DNA of 64,000 nucleotides from Tragulus kanchil (taxonomy: Eukaryota > Chordata > Mammalia > Artiodactyla > Tragulidae), in contig JAIOJX010000026.1 in NCBI GenBank assembly GCA_022376925.1, forward strand, positions 252,275,330 through 252,339,329. The letters are read 5' to 3'. This document shows positions 1-13,553 of the stretch, piece by piece. Each line of letters begins with the position of its first letter. The stretch's first letter is position 1. Below the pieces are notes generated by a model. The model made no database searches. It saw only the letters and a list, made by a program, of their open reading frames with translations, and was not told the origin of the DNA. A program made the position numbers and the translations under genes.

Positions 1-1861
1 CAATTCTCTTTTTAAACTGAAGTATAACTGATTAACAATATTATGTTTGTTTCACATGTACAACACAGTAATCTGATATTTATACACATTATGAAATAAA
101 TACCATAAACAAGTTTAGTTACCATGTCACCGAAGTTATTACAATATTTCTGACTGTGTTCCTTATGGTGTACATTACATCCCCATGACTTATTTATTTC
201 ATAATGGGACTTTTTAATCCCTTCACGTATTTCAACAATCCCCCACAACCCTTCTGCGACTCTGTCAAATGCTAGTCTGTTCTCTGTATCTGTGAGTTTG
301 TTTGTTGTCTTATGTTTGCTTGTTCTGTTTTCAGGTTTTATGTATAAGTGAAATACAGCATTTGTCTTTGCAGACATATTTCACTTAACACAGTACACTC
401 TAGGCCCACTCACACTGTCACAAGTGGAAAGATTTCATTCTTATATATACCTATTCTTCATCCATTCATCTTCTGATTACACTGGGCTTTTGTAACTATC
501 TGCAATGAACATAGGGGTGCATGCATCTTTCTGAATTTGTGTTTTCATTTTCTTTGGATAAATACCCAGAGGTGGGACTGCTGAACCATATGGTAGTTTT
601 ATTTTTCAGAAACCACCACATTGCTATTTACAGTTGCTGCACGCATTTATGGTCCCACCTAAAGTGTGCAAGTATTCCCTTTCTACACTTCCTTGCCAAC
701 ACCTATTCCCAGATTATTTCATTATTCAAAATTTATTCAATCATTTCCCAGGTTATAAGAATAACATATTAATAAAAGGTATATAAAATGAACATGGGCA
801 AGTAAATATTTATTTTAAAAAGTTAACTAGTATTAATGAAAATTTTTGTGTATCTCTAGCAAATAAGATTTACAGCATAAATATGATTATGCAAAAAAAT
901 GATTTCAAAAGTGAATTAGCTAGTCTTAAGATGTGCATCTATGATGAAATAAAAATATCTGCCACTTTAAACAGCACTTAAAAGAAGATTACATGGGTTC
1001 TGAATGGAATTCCAAAAGTGTTAAAAATATCTTGGGCAATGGCAACAATATAGAAATGATAATTTTGTTTCCCTCTTATAGAGGATGACATTCTTTGGGA
1101 AGAAGTGATTCTCTATAATACTGTGTCATTATCTTATTGTCATACCTTAAATACAATTCTCTTTTTAAACTGAAGTATAACTGATTAACAATATTATGTT
1201 TGTTTCACATGTACAACACAGTAATCTGATATTTATACACATTATGAAATAAATACCATAAACAAGTTTAGTTACCATGTCACCGAAGTTATTACAATAT
1301 TTCTGACTGTGTTCCTTATGGTGTACATTACATCCCCATGACTTATTTATTTCATAATGGGACTTTTTAATCCCTTCACGTATTTCAACAATCCCCCACA
1401 ACCCTTCTGCGACTCTGTCAAATGCTAGTCTGTTCTCTGTATCTGTGAGTTTGTTTGTTGTCTTATGTTTGCTTGTTCTGTTTTCAGGTTTTATGTATAA
1501 GTGAAATACAGCATTTGTCTTTGCAGACATATTTCACTTAACACAGTACACTCTAGGCCCACTCACACTGTCACAAGTGGAAAGATTTCATTCTTATATA
1601 TACCTATTCTTCATCCATTCATCTTCTGATTACACTGGGCTTTTGTAACTATCTGCAATGAACATAGGGGTGCATGCATCTTTCTGAATTTGTGTTTTCA
1701 TTTTCTTTGGATAAATACCCAGAGGTGGGACTGCTGAACCATATGGTAGTTTTATTTTTCAGAAACCACCACATTGCTATTTACAGTTGCTGCACGCATT
1801 TATGGTCCCACCTAAAGTGTGCAAGTATTCCCTTTTCTACACTTCCTTGCCAACACCTATT
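1..1861. repeat. Tandem duplication 1 (period 1153)
   Basis: 1-707 matches 1154-1861 almost base for base. Identity stops at 707/1861, so the junction is 707/708 and the first copy starts before the window. One T differs in the CCCTTTTC run (homopolymer indel). Confidence 0.95.
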
Positions 1862-1935
1862 ACTTATGTTTTTGATAATACACATTTTGACAGGTATGAG
1901 GTTATATCTTATTGTCCTCTGTCCAATCAAATATA
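1..1935 (-). mobile_element. Old L1 3' end, minus strand, interrupted by tandem duplication 1
   Basis: The plus strand reads as the reverse complement of an L1 ORF2 end and 3' UTR. AGTATAACTGATTAACAATATTATG corresponds to the usual L1 tail region, and the segment at about 520-700 (copy at 1674-1861) is the antisense of the ORF2 stretch containing the Trp-Lys-Gln-Pro region. It is degraded with no long open frame. It continues to about 1935 in the second copy. Confidence 0.8.
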
Positions 1936-2513
1936 ATTCTTATTTATTAGAGAAGTAATAATATAGACATATGATAGAGAAAGACAATAATGATGATTCT
2001 AACCTGTTATACATCTTTCAATTTTATTTTTACCAAAATAAAGCCTAAATACTTATTGAATTAGAACTCTCTTCCTTTCCAAACTTGTCTCCAACTTTTA
2101 CATTCTATGTAAATTTAGTCAAACTATTTTCTATTCCTGACAGACATCTATTGTTTCCTCACCTTCTTAAACTGGTGACTCTAACCATCTCCATTTTGCA
2201 TAGCTAAACTAAAAACCACTGCCTCCTTCCTATTACTAACTTCTCTTACCTAATAAGAGTTCTTATCTATAATTGTAACTTAGCACCATTCCTTCCTGGA
2301 GCATGTCAGCATTTCTGCCCATAACTTAACCATCTCCATTTCAGTTACCACTGGTAAGAGAGCACACTGACTGTTGTGGCAGAGCGTGCCAAGAGGGAAA
2401 CAGAGGAATGGAGAAGTAGACTCCCAGCCAAGAGCTGAGAAAGCATGACCAGACTGTAGGTTGCATGCTGGGTAGGTGCTGGGAACTATGACACACAGTC
2501 AGAGGTCATGTCA

Positions 2514-4788
2514 TGAGGGCTTTGGTATATGATATGCTCAGATTATTGCTCATTTTTATACTGCATCAATTACTGATTCATGCAGACATTTGGGAAGGAA
2601 ATTATAAAAAAGCTGTATTAAGAAATTATTGGCACCAAAAATGTTGTACAATTAATCTTTTCAATTATAAACTAAAAGCAGGTTCTGAGGGTATAAAGAC
2701 ATAAAATACACACAATTAACAGGGAACAATCCCACAATGCAATAGAGATTTTCAAATCAAATTATCATTGATAGAACAATTTTGTTTTCTGTAAATGGAT
2801 TTTCAATTTTTAAATGCATTAGATGTTGCTCTAAGTACTTTTCCAAAGAAGAGAAGACAAACTTCGTGGTCACTTACCAGCTTAATGAATTACTATCACT
2901 AATTGGGAAAACATATTAAATGTCTCATAAATTTCAAAATAGCTGGTATAAATTTTTCTACTATGTACAACTAACCCAGAATTCTTAATGATGTTTTAAT
3001 AGTAATCATAAATAATTGAGACTTTCCTACTATTCGCGAGGAACTGTTGAAAATGGTTGTCATTTCTTTTCAAAAGGAAAGGTCATGTGTTAAGCTCTTT
3101 TCACTATGATAACCTCACAGTAGTGGTAACCTGAGGGTATGCACACCCTTCAGTGATATGCAGACAATGAGTTACGGTGCATTAAATGCTATGAGATAAA
3201 GGGGTTTTATATTCTTGGCTATTATTTTTACCTAGGGATATGTAGTATTTTTCAAATTAAAGCATAGCCATAATATGGAATACAATGTAAATACGACATC
3301 TATATTTTAAAATAAAAAGAGAAATCTGCAAGAAATCTTAGAAATTTATAGGACTTTTATTACTTAAAAAAAAATCCACTCCCTCAATGAGATCCTTTAA
3401 GAAAACATGGAGTCTCTAAACTGCATTAGTTTATTAACCAATTTTTTTAGTGACTTTTATTGAATTGTATAGGACTGAAACAAATTCCACAGTTCTAGTA
3501 CAAAATGACTCTCGAAGAACCAGAGATTATAGGATTCCCTCAATGATTATCTGATATTTAAAATGGTATATAAAGATTCACAGTCCAGCCTCACACAAGT
3601 TCTGGTCTCACATCTTATGATTCTCAGTGTATTTACCACACTCTAGGCTCATTTGAGGGCTTTGGTATATGATATGCTCAGATTATTGCTCATTTTATAC
3701 TGCATCAATTACTGATTCATGCAGACATTTGGGAAGGAAATTATAAAAAAGCTGTATTAAGAAATTATTGGCACCAAAAATGTTGTACAATTAATCTTTT
3801 CAATTATAAACTAAAAGCAGGTTCTGAGGGTATAAAGACATAAAATACACACAATTAACAGGGAACAATCCCACAATGCAATAGAGATTTTCAAATCAAA
3901 TTATCATTGATAGAACAATTTTGTTTTCTGTAAATGGATTTTCAATTTTTAAATGCATTAGATGTTGCTCTAAGTACTTTTCCAAAGAAGAGAAGACAAA
4001 CTTCGTGGTCACTTACCAGCTTAATGAATTACTATCACTAATTGGGAAAACATATTAAATGTCTCATAAATTTCAAAATAGCTGGTATAAATTTTTCTAC
4101 TATGTACAACTAACCCAGAATTCTTAATGATGTTTTAATAGTAATCATAAATAATTGAGACTTTCCTACTATTCGCGAGGAACTGTTGAAAATGGTTGTC
4201 ATTTCTTTTCAAAAGGAAAGGTCATGTGTTAAGCTCTTTTCACTATGATAACCTCACAGTAGTGGTAACCTGAGGGTATGCACACCCTTCAGTGATATGC
4301 AGACAATGAGTTACGTGCATTAAATGCTATGAGATAAAGGGGTTTTATATTCTTGGCTATTATTTTTACCTAGGGATATGTAGTATTTTCAAATTAAAGC
4401 ATAGCCATAATATGGAATACAATGTAAATACGACATCTATATTTTAAAATAAAAAGAGAAATCTGCAAGAAATCTTAGAAATTTATAGGACTTTTATTAC
4501 TTAAAAAAAAATCCACTCCCTCAATGAGATCCTTTAAGAAAACATGGAGTCTCTAAACTGCATTAGTTTATTAACCAATTTTTTTAGTGACTTTTATTGA
4601 ATTGTATAGGACTGAAACAAATTCCACAGTTCTAGTACAAAATGACTCTCGAAGAACCAGAGATTATAGGATTCCCTCAATGATTATCTGATATTTAAAA
4701 TGGTATATAAAGATTCACAGTCCAGCCTCACACAAGTTCTGGTCTCACATCTTATGATTCTCAGTGTATTTACCACACTCTAGGCTCA
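2514..4788. repeat. Tandem duplication 2 (period about 1140)
   Basis: 2514-3651 and 3654-4788 are near-identical. Differences are single-base indels, such as CATTTTTATAC/CATTTTATAC and ACGGTGC/ACGTGC. Confidence 0.96.
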
Positions 4789-4839
4789 CTGTGTGATACC
4801 TGTGTTGAAGAGACAGTGTAACCAGTTTGAGGTAATGCT

Positions 4840-4940
4840 TGGATGATGATGATAATGATCATAAAGAGGAGAAATAAGAAGGAAGAGGAGGCAGAGAAGA
4901 AGGAGGTGAAGAAGAGGGAAAGGAAGAGGAGGAGAAGCAA
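4840..4940. repeat. GA-rich low-complexity tract
   Basis: A purine-rich run of GAAG, GAGG and GATGAT units with no coding signal. The long minus-strand frame over it is a by-product of the low complexity. Confidence 0.8.
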
Positions 4941-5100
4941 TAAAGCCAAGAGAGCCATATACACAAAGTTCAGATCCACTAACCCTCTCTTCTCACCATC
5001 CTCTCCATAGGCCCCTTGAGGTTCTGTTTAGTTACAGCACTGTACCTATGTACCTGTCAGTCACTCTGCCTGGAATGCACAGTCCCTTCTTCTTGACACA

Positions 5101-5851
5101 AAAATAAAGGCTGAAAGTGAAGAGGAACTGAAGAGCCTCTTCGATAAAGGTGAAAGAGGAGAGAGAAAAAGCTGGCTTAAAACTCAACATTCAAAAAAAT
5201 GCCCTATCACTTCATGACAAATAGATGGAGAAAATATGGAAATAGTCCCAGATTTCATTTTCTTGGACTCCAAAATCACTGCGGATGACGACTGCAGCCA
5301 CAAAATTAAAAGATGCTTGCTCCTTGGAAAAATAGAAATACCTAGACAGAGGATTAAAAAGTAGGAACATCACTTTGCCAACAAAGGTCTATATAGTCAA
5401 AGCTATGGCTTTTCCAGGAGTCATGTATGAATGTGAGAGTTGGACCATAAAGAAGGCAGAGTGCTGAAGAACAGATGCTTGTGAACTATGGTGCTGAAGA
5501 AAACCCTTGAGAGTCCTTGGGCAGCAAGGAGATTAAACCAGTTAATCCTAAAGGAAATCAATCCTGAATATTCATAGGAAGGATTGGTGCTGAAGCTGAA
5601 GCTTCAATACTTTGGCCATCTGATGGGAAGAGCTGACTCACTGGAAAAGACTCTGATGCTGGTAAAGACTGAGGGCAAGAGGAGAAGAGGGCGACAGAGG
5701 ATGAGATGGTTGGATGGCATCACTGACTCAAAGGACATGAGTTTGAGCAAACTCAGGGAGATGGTGAATGACAGGGAAGCATGGTGTGCTGCAGTTCATG
5801 GGGTCACAAAGAGTCGGACATGGCTTAGCGACTGAATAACAACAACAAAAT
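5101..5851 (+). mobile_element. BovB (RTE) LINE 3' end
   Basis: This is a 5'-truncated BovB with the typical end CGACTGAATAACAACAACAAAA. The last 83 codons (5584-5835) are open and show the RTE/BovB reverse-transcriptase C-terminus: [57 protein letters not shown]. Earlier parts are frameshifted. BovB with Bov-tA SINEs is the strongest sign of a ruminant host. Confidence 0.93.
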
Positions 5852-6030
5852 GCTGTGTTTTTATTTTTCCCACAATTAGTTTACGAGTTTTAATATTTCC
5901 TTTTGAGCCTCCACATAACTTATTGTAGCATTTATTGCACGCAGTGACAATTATTTGTTTAAAGTTGATTTCTCCCACTGTAGTGACAGTTTCTTCTATA
6001 AGTTAGAGGAACAAATTTATTTGCCTCTTT

Positions 6031-6360
6031 TTTTTTTTTTTAAGATTTATTTATTTATTTATTTTGGGCGGGGGTCGGGTTGGGGAGGGAGGGGTGCGGG
6101 CGGGCCACTTCTATTGGTCTTTCATTTTTTCATTTTCATCCGTCTTTGTTCTTTGGCTCCTGTGGGCCTCCCATCGCGGTGGCGTCTGTTGTTGCAGAGC
6201 ACCGGCTCTGAGCGCATGCGCTCCAGAGCTCCGGCTCGGTAATTGGACACATTGGTCCAGCCGCTCCGCAGCACGTGGGATCTTCCTAGGCCAGGGATGG
6301 AACCGGCGCCCCTTGCACTGCAAGGCGGTGTCCTTACCCACTGGACCACCAGGGGAAGCC
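6031..6360 (-). mobile_element. GC-rich tRNA-derived SINE, locus 1
   Basis: Read on the minus strand it starts GGGCTTCCCCTGGTGGTCCA, with A-box-like TGGTCCAGTGG and B-box-like GGTTCCATCCC, has a GC-rich body, and ends in an AAAT repeat and poly-A. The direct repeat TTATTTGCCTCTTT at 6017-6030 and 6361-6374 is a target-site duplication. A headless artefactual copy is at 7266-7444. It belongs to the tRNA-Glu (CHR-like) superfamily; I cannot name the subfamily. Confidence 0.88.
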
Positions 6361-8349
6361 CTTATTTGCCTCTTTATATGGACATATTCAATTCCAAGCA
6401 GTTCAATTTTGCCAGAAACACTCAGGAGAGTTTCTAATGATATTATCTTTCTCTCTAACACTGAAGCCTGTATCAGTTCAATTTTCCTCTCCCACTGGTC
6501 TAAACATTTTTATTTCCAACTATAACAGTTATCATATGTCTCTAATGTCATATACAATGTACTTTAGCATATAAAATTTGTTTAAGCACTGATTGATTTG
6601 CTGAATGAATAAATCTACAAATGCCACATTGTTTATATTTCAAGGCAATAACTTAGATTGTCTACAAATGACTATGATATATAGCACCTGACTATATTTT
6701 AGATTGACTATAAATAATTACAAGCAAATTAGAATGTCTCTTTCTATTTTTTTGGTCTTCATTCCTAGCTATCCCTGTCTTATCATGCTGAGATTTATGA
6801 AATAAATATGGATCCTTGAAACATATCTCATTCATAATAAAATATCTTATCACCTTAATTATAAGTAAAGAAATGTTCTTATGAAAATATTACTAATATC
6901 TCACAGAAGAAGTCAGTTAAATTTCATCTCAAAATTGAAATACCTTTTGATAACAAATATCTTAAATTTAGATTATACTACACAGACTAAGATACACAGG
7001 GTGACAAATTTATTCTATTTTAAAATTATAGAAGTTTAAAAACTAAACAATGAGTGTGATAGGACGATCTGTCATTATAAAGTTTTACAACTCATCAGAC
7101 TGCAAAACAGGCCATGCTGCAAAGATGCCTATGTTTCTGTATTTTACGATTCTACTGGGTCTCTTAGGTATTTGCTCTGGGCATAATTAGGGGAATACAT
7201 TTCTTTGACAGTGACTCGTACTTAAATTTCAAAGATATAAATATTATTTAAGAGACACAGATTTAGCGTCTGTTGTTGCAGAGCACCGGCTCTGAGCGCA
7301 TGCGCTCCAGAGCTCCGGCTCGGTAATTGGACACATTGGTCCAGCCGCTCCGCAGCACGTGGGATCTTCCTAGGCCAGGGATGGAACCGGCGCCCCTTGC
7401 ACTGCAAGGCGGTGTCCTTACCCACTGGACCACCAGGGGAAGCCCTTATTTGCCTCTTTATATGGACATATTCAATTCCAAGCAGTTCAATTTTGCCAGA
7501 AACACTCAGGAGAGTTTCTAATGATATTATCTTTCTCTCTAACACTGAAGCCTGTATCAGTTCAATTTTCCTCTCCCACTGGTCTAAACATTTTTATTTC
7601 CAACTATAACAGTTATCATATGTCTCTAATGTCATATACAATGTACTTTAGCATATAAAATTTGTTTAAGCACTGATTGATTTGCTGAATGAATAAATCT
7701 ACAAATGCCACATTGTTTATATTTCAAGGCAATAACTTAGATTGTCTACAAATGACTATGATATATAGCACCTGACTATATTTTAGATTGACTATAAATA
7801 ATTACAAGCAAATTAGAATGTCTCTTTCTATTTTTTTGGTCTTCATTCCTAGCTATCCCTGTCTTATCATGCTGAGATTTATGAAATAAATATGGATCCT
7901 TGAAACATATCTCATTCATAATAAAATATCTTATCACCTTAATTATAAGTAAAGAAATGTTCTTATGAAAATATTACTAATATCTCACAGAAGAAGTCAG
8001 TTAAATTTCATCTCAAAATTGAAATACCTTTTGATAACAAATATCTTAAATTTAGATTATACTACACAGACTAAGATACACAGGGTGACAAATTTATTCT
8101 ATTTTAAAATTATAGAAGTTTAAAAACTAAACAATGAGTGTGATAGGACGATCTGTCATTATAAAGTTTTACAACTCATCAGACTGCAAAACAGGCCATG
8201 CTGCAAAGATGCCTATGTTTCTGTATTTTACGATTCTACTGGGTCTCTTAGGTATTTGCTCTGGGCATAATTAGGGGAATACATTTCTTTGACAGTGACT
8301 CGTACTTAAATTTCAAAGATATAAATATTATTTAAGAGACACAGATTTA
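6182..8349. repeat. Tandem duplication 3 (period 1084)
   Basis: 6182-7265 and 7266-8349 abut exactly with no spacer, and I see no length difference. The block starts inside a GC-rich SINE, so the second copy carries a headless SINE. Confidence 0.97.
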
Positions 8350-8732
8350 CCTTAGGGTGCAAGAAAAGCAAAAGTGTAAATAAGATTAATAACACAAATC
8401 ATTTATAGATGACAGATATAAAGAATAAAAGTGATACTATTTTATGTTACATATTGAGTATGAGCAGAAAAATCAGGATAATTTTTTTAAGGACCTATTT
8501 TTACCTTTAAAATGTAAAAACTTTAAGTTTAAACAAATGAAAAATTATGAATCTATGATAAAAGAAATCCTTATATTATAAATTTTTAATAAAATTGTAC
8601 TCTATTTACATTATATATTATTGTATTTCACAGGTATAAAATATTATTTAAAAAGAAAACTTCCACTTATCACTTTTTCATAAAATCCATGAAAGTATTA
8701 CAAAAAAACAAATGTCAGCACTTAATTTAGAT

Positions 8733-8941
8733 TGTTGCTTAGTTGCTAAGTCATGTCCAACTGGTTTGCAAACCCATGAACTATAGCCTGCCAGGCTTCT
8801 CTGTCCATGGGATTTTCCAGGCAAAAAGACTGGAGTGGGTTGCTATTTCCTTCTCCAGGGGATTTTCCTGACCTGAGACAGAACCCAACTTTTCCTGAAT
8901 AGCAGGTGGATTCTTCTACCCCTGAGCCACCAGGGAAGCCC
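8733..8941 (-). mobile_element. Bov-tA type SINE
   Basis: It contains the plus-strand motifs of this family in reverse orientation: GTTGCTAAGTCATGTCCAAC, CTGCCAGG, CCATGGGATTTTCCAGGCA, CTTCTCCAGGGGAT, and the end GAGCCACCAGGGAAGCCC (tRNA-derived 5' end on the minus strand). Confidence 0.9.
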
Positions 8942-9188
8942 TTACTGGAGATTAAGTATTGTTAATTATTTTTAGAGTAGCTATTACTATGTTAATATCT
9001 TCTAAATTAAAATTGTTAATAATTCTTGTCAGATAGAGACTTTAATGTATATAAATTACATTGATAATAATTCTTTCCAAAATTGTGTGTGTATCCTTTA
9101 AATGTGTATGACATTTAATATTTTTCTGAATAGTTAATATAAAACCATTTTACATGTTTTTACAGATAACCTAATTCTAACATTGAAA

Positions 9189-11428
9189 TTAAGTATATTA
9201 TATAAAGTACAACATACAAGGATGTCATAAAAGTACAGACTGCAATAGAAAACTGGGTTTACCCAGTGTAAATAGAACTGTCTACATGGCCAATTCTACT
9301 TTTTATTTTTCACTAAATAATGATTAGTATAAATAAAGGATTATTAAAATATTCTCATGACTTGACGGGTTATATATTTTTTCTGTGTTCAAATTATTAA
9401 GATGACTTCTGAAACCTGAACTACTCTCTTCTGTTTTACCATTTTGTTGCCTAAAGTGCTGACACAGTCATTCCATAACAGATGTATGTTTAACAACCTT
9501 TTGTGGTTTATTGATCCTTGGGGAGATATACAAAAGACTCTGTTACGATTACTCTGGTTGATTATTCAGATAATATGATTAAAGTGTTTATGAATTTGTG
9601 ACGGACATAATTTGAAGCTTTTTATAAATGAAAACAGATTTTGAGCTACTTTGTCACACTGCTTAAGCCAACATAAGTTTCCAATGACTAGTAATAATGA
9701 AAGCATGTTTATCTAGTAAGTCTTATATGAGCTTATAAACCCTTTTTTATTCATGAGGCTAAAAATAATTCTTTCTTATACTATGCTACAATGTTATAAA
9801 ATATCTATGAACTATGATAATATATTAGAATTAATATAATAAAAATAAATAAAATAATTTATATGTCTGAAAATTCTTACTAATTATAGATTAAAGGGAA
9901 AACTATAAAAATTAGATTTCTAAATTAGGGAACCACTATAAATTTAGGATTGTTTTAGTGAAAAATGTATTAAGTTAATATTAAATCAGAAAGTAAGATC
10001 AGTGCAATGTACCCAAAGAAACATAAAAATGCTATTTGTGTTACCTTTTTACTTTGATGGTTATGAGGAGTTTCTTGGAATAAATTGAGATGTTATAGGA
10101 CATTTTTAGTTAACAAGGTAAAAGCAATTTTTTAACCTCACAAATTTTAAAATATTACCTATAACATCTTATATTTTCTTCACAACTTAATAATTCAATT
10201 TTAAAAGAATTAAATTTTAGATATTAAGGTTACACTAGTATATTTCAGAATTTTGAATTGGCCTTTTGGCTTTAACATTACAATAAAGTTTGTTATAATA
10301 ACTTAAGTATATTATATAAAGTACAACATACAAGGATGTCATAAAAGTACAGACTGCAATAGAAAACTGGGTTTACCCAGTGTAAATAGAACTGTCTACA
10401 TGGCCAATTCTACTTTTTATTTTTCACTAAATAATGATTAGTATAAATAAAGGATTATTAAAATATTCTCATGACTTGACGGGTTATATATTTTTCTGTG
10501 TTCAAATTATTAAGATGACTTCTGAAACCTGAACTACTCTCTTCTGTTTTACCATTTTGTTGCCTAAAGTGCTGACACAGTCATTCCATAACAGATGTAT
10601 GTTTAACAACCTTTTGTGGTTTATTGATCCTTGGGGAGATATACAAAAGACTCTGTTACGATTACTCTGGTTGATTATTCAGATAATATGATTAAAGTGT
10701 TTATGAATTTGTGACGGACATAATTTGAAGCTTTTTATAAATGAAAACAGATTTTGAGCTACTTTGTCACACTGCTTAAGCCAACATAAGTTTCCAATGA
10801 CTAGTAATAATGAAAGCATGTTTATCTAGTAAGTCTTATATGAGCTTATAAACCCTTTTTTATTCATGAGGCTAAAAATAATTCTTTCTTATACTATGCT
10901 ACAATGTTATAAAATATCTATGAACTATGATAATATATTAGAATTAATATAATAAAAATAAATAAAATAATTTATATGTCTGAAAATTCTTACTAATTAT
11001 AGATTAAAGGGAAAACTATAAAAATTAGATTTCTAAATTAGGGAACCACTATAAATTTAGGATTGTTTTAGTGAAAAATGTATTAAGTTAATATTAAATC
11101 AGAAAGTAAGATCAGTGCAATGTACCCAAAGAAACATAAAAATGCTATTTGTGTTACCTTTTTACTTTGATGGTTATGAGGAGTTTCTTGGAATAAATTG
11201 AGATGTTATAGGACATTTTTAGTTAACAAGGTAAAAGCAATTTTTTAACCTCACAAATTTTAAAATATTACCTATAACATCTTATATTTTCTTCACAACT
11301 TAATAATTCAATTTTAAAAGAATTAAATTTTAGATATTAAGGTTACACTAGTATATTTCAGAATTTTGAATTGGCCTTGCCTAAGTATTATATGGCTTTA
11401 ACATTACAATAAAGTTTGTTATAATAAC
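9189..11428. repeat. Tandem duplication 4 (period 1114)
   Basis: 9189-10302 and 10303-11428 match. Near its right end the first copy lacks 14 bp (GCCTAAGTATTATA region) that the second copy has. Confidence 0.96.
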
Positions 11429-11851
11429 AGTTAATAAAAGAAAAAAATGCAACTGAGCTATGAGGAGGTAGTAAGATAACAGAATATGAAGCCAAGATAT
11501 GCCCATTATTCTCATGACACTAGTTAAATCTCCATGCTAAGTAATAATGAAGAAATGAACAAGTGCACTGAATAACAGTTTGTTATAGTCACCAAGATTT
11601 AAAATATATGGTGAAATTTTTGATTATCAGTACAAAATATAGACCTAGTCACTGCTTATCTGTTTATACTGTGAAGTTTTACCTCTCTGATGTGATAAAA
11701 AAAAATCTTTAACATTTTTTGCTTTCCCTGCAGCATCTAATTTAATGTTGTATATATAACAGTATCTTAAGATATTTTTTTAAATAATTGATTACTAAAA
11801 CCTATAGCTAGCATTCAATAGAGGAAGACAACTTAAAATCTGAATAACTGA

Positions 11852-11975
11852 AGACTTCCCTAGCAATCCAGTGGTTAAGACTCTGTGCTCCCAAGAAAGG
11901 GAGATTGCAGTTTCAATTCCCAGTAAGGGAACCAGGATCCTGAATGTTGCATGGTATGGTCAAAAAAACCCAAAA
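11852..11975 (+). mobile_element. CHR-type tRNA-Glu SINE
   Basis: It starts GACTTCCCTAGCAATCCAGT, followed by GGTTAAGACTCTGTGCTCCC, and ends in an A-rich tail. It is a diverged, short copy. Confidence 0.8.
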
Positions 11976-12300
11976 AACTGAGTAACTGGTAAAATTACCT
12001 CGTCCTGTTCACATGTTTATAGTTATCAGAGAATAATAATATCTTAAGCATTCAGTTTTACCTATGGGATTCTCTCAAACATTCTGATAAAGGATTATTT
12101 ATGACATATGTTACTGTATTATTATATTAAATAATAGTTCTTTAATAAGTGTTTAATGTTAAAAAAATCACCTAGAATGTTTTATTATATAAAGAAAATT
12201 TTATAGACTGAAAACATATAATGTACTCTTTCTTTAATGATTTTGTTTTATCCTCAACTTGTTTTCTTAATATTTTAACTGCCCACTTTCATTTTAACTC

Positions 12301-12790
12301 ATTCATTCATTCATTCATTCAGCAACAATTTTCTAAACACCACTATATTGCTAATATCTAATCACAACTCGGAGGATACAATAGTAGACAAGAAAGACAA
12401 AATTCCTGTCCTCATAGATCTTACAGTCTGGGAGAAGATAAACTATAAATAAGCATAAAACAAAATAATGGGATAGAGTCTTAGACGTTAGGTATAAGAA
12501 AAGGCAAAATTAAGTGTTCTGGGAAGACTTCTTTGATAAGTTAAAATTTGATCTATGATTGAAGAATAAATAAGAAGCAACTGAATATTTGGTGGAAGAA
12601 CAGTGAACAGGAAAGACCCTTTGTAGGGGAATAATAAAAAGACAAAAATGGCTAGAACATACTCTATCAGGTACAAATTGTACGATGGGCTTTATTACAA
12701 CTGTAATGAGAAGCCACTGGAGAGTGTTAAGCTATAGTCTAGTTTCTTCTCTGTGAATAGATCACTTTGGCTGCTCTGAGAAGAATGCAT
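12301..12790 (+). mobile_element. L2-type LINE relic, with an ATTC microsatellite at its start
   Basis: An ATTC repeat at 12300-12320 is followed by diverged L2-like blocks: CCTGTCCTCATAGATCTTAC, AGTCTGGGAGA, GAGAAGCCACTGGAGAGTGT, and TAGATCACTTTGGCTGCTCT. These match the order I recall for L2 3' regions. It is degraded with no reading frame. Confidence 0.55.
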
Positions 12791-13177
12791 AGGGAGCGCT
12801 GAGGAAAGTAAGAATGAAAGCAGAGAGAACACACTCTTTAGCTTACCCCACTTTAAGCTATTACTTTATGTTTCTATGTGCATGTGCACTCACAGGTTTT
12901 GGTTTAATGTTTTGGCATGGTTTTCTTGACATTTCTTTCCTAATTACTCATGCTTGATATGGGCACCCCTATCAAGAACTTGCATTGCTCCAATACAGGT
13001 GGTTTAATTTTCCTTTAGTTTCTTCTCACTTTATCTGATTTATGCTTTTATATCTGTAAGTACTTCAAACTGAAGAGGGAATTATTTTATATGCTATTCA
13101 TGTTTCTTCTTTCTGAGAATGAAGGTAGCTAGAAGAGGCAGAGCTGTACCTGACTTTTCATATCCCTTTCCAAGTTT

Positions 13178-13553
13178 TTTTTTTTTTTTTTCTTTTTTGA
13201 GCCAACTTTCTGCTACTACTTTTTTTTAAAATTATTATTATTTATTTATTTCTTTTGGGCGGGAGTCGGTTTGGGGAGGGAGGGGAGCGGGTGGGCCACT
13301 TCCATTGGTCCTTCATTTCTCTATTTTCGTCCGTCTTTGTTCTTTTGGCTCCTGTGGGCCTCCCATCGCGGTGGCGTCTGTCGTTGCAGAGCGCCACCTC
13401 TGGGCGCATGCGTGCCAGAGCTCCGGTTCGGTAATTGGACACATCGGTCCTGCCGCTCCGCGGCACGTGGGATCTTCCCAGGCCAGGGATCGAACCGGCG
13501 CCCCTTGCACTGCAAGGCGGTGTCCTTATCCACTGGACCACCAGGGAAAGCCC
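13178..13553 (-). mobile_element. GC-rich tRNA-derived SINE, locus 2
   Basis: It has the same body as locus 1, with a longer T-rich tail side. The direct repeat CCTTTCCAAGTTTT flanks it (about 13164-13177 and 13555-13568). The CpG-rich middle is preserved, which suggests a fairly recent insertion. Confidence 0.88.

Noticed and set aside
4770..4979. 69-residue Leu/Phe-rich minus-strand frame as a membrane peptide
   Set aside because: It comes from a GA-rich low-complexity tract and shows no start context, conservation or neighbours.
5584..5835. 83-residue open frame as a gene
   Set aside because: It is the C-terminal end of the BovB reverse transcriptase in a truncated LINE.
6064..6525. Open frames on both strands over the GC-rich segments (also at 13242-13658, 43386-43885, 47261-47629, 48363-48713 and 51328-51734)
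   Set aside because: The same peptides recur at each copy of the tRNA-derived SINE on both strands; they follow from GC-rich repeat sequence, not from genes.
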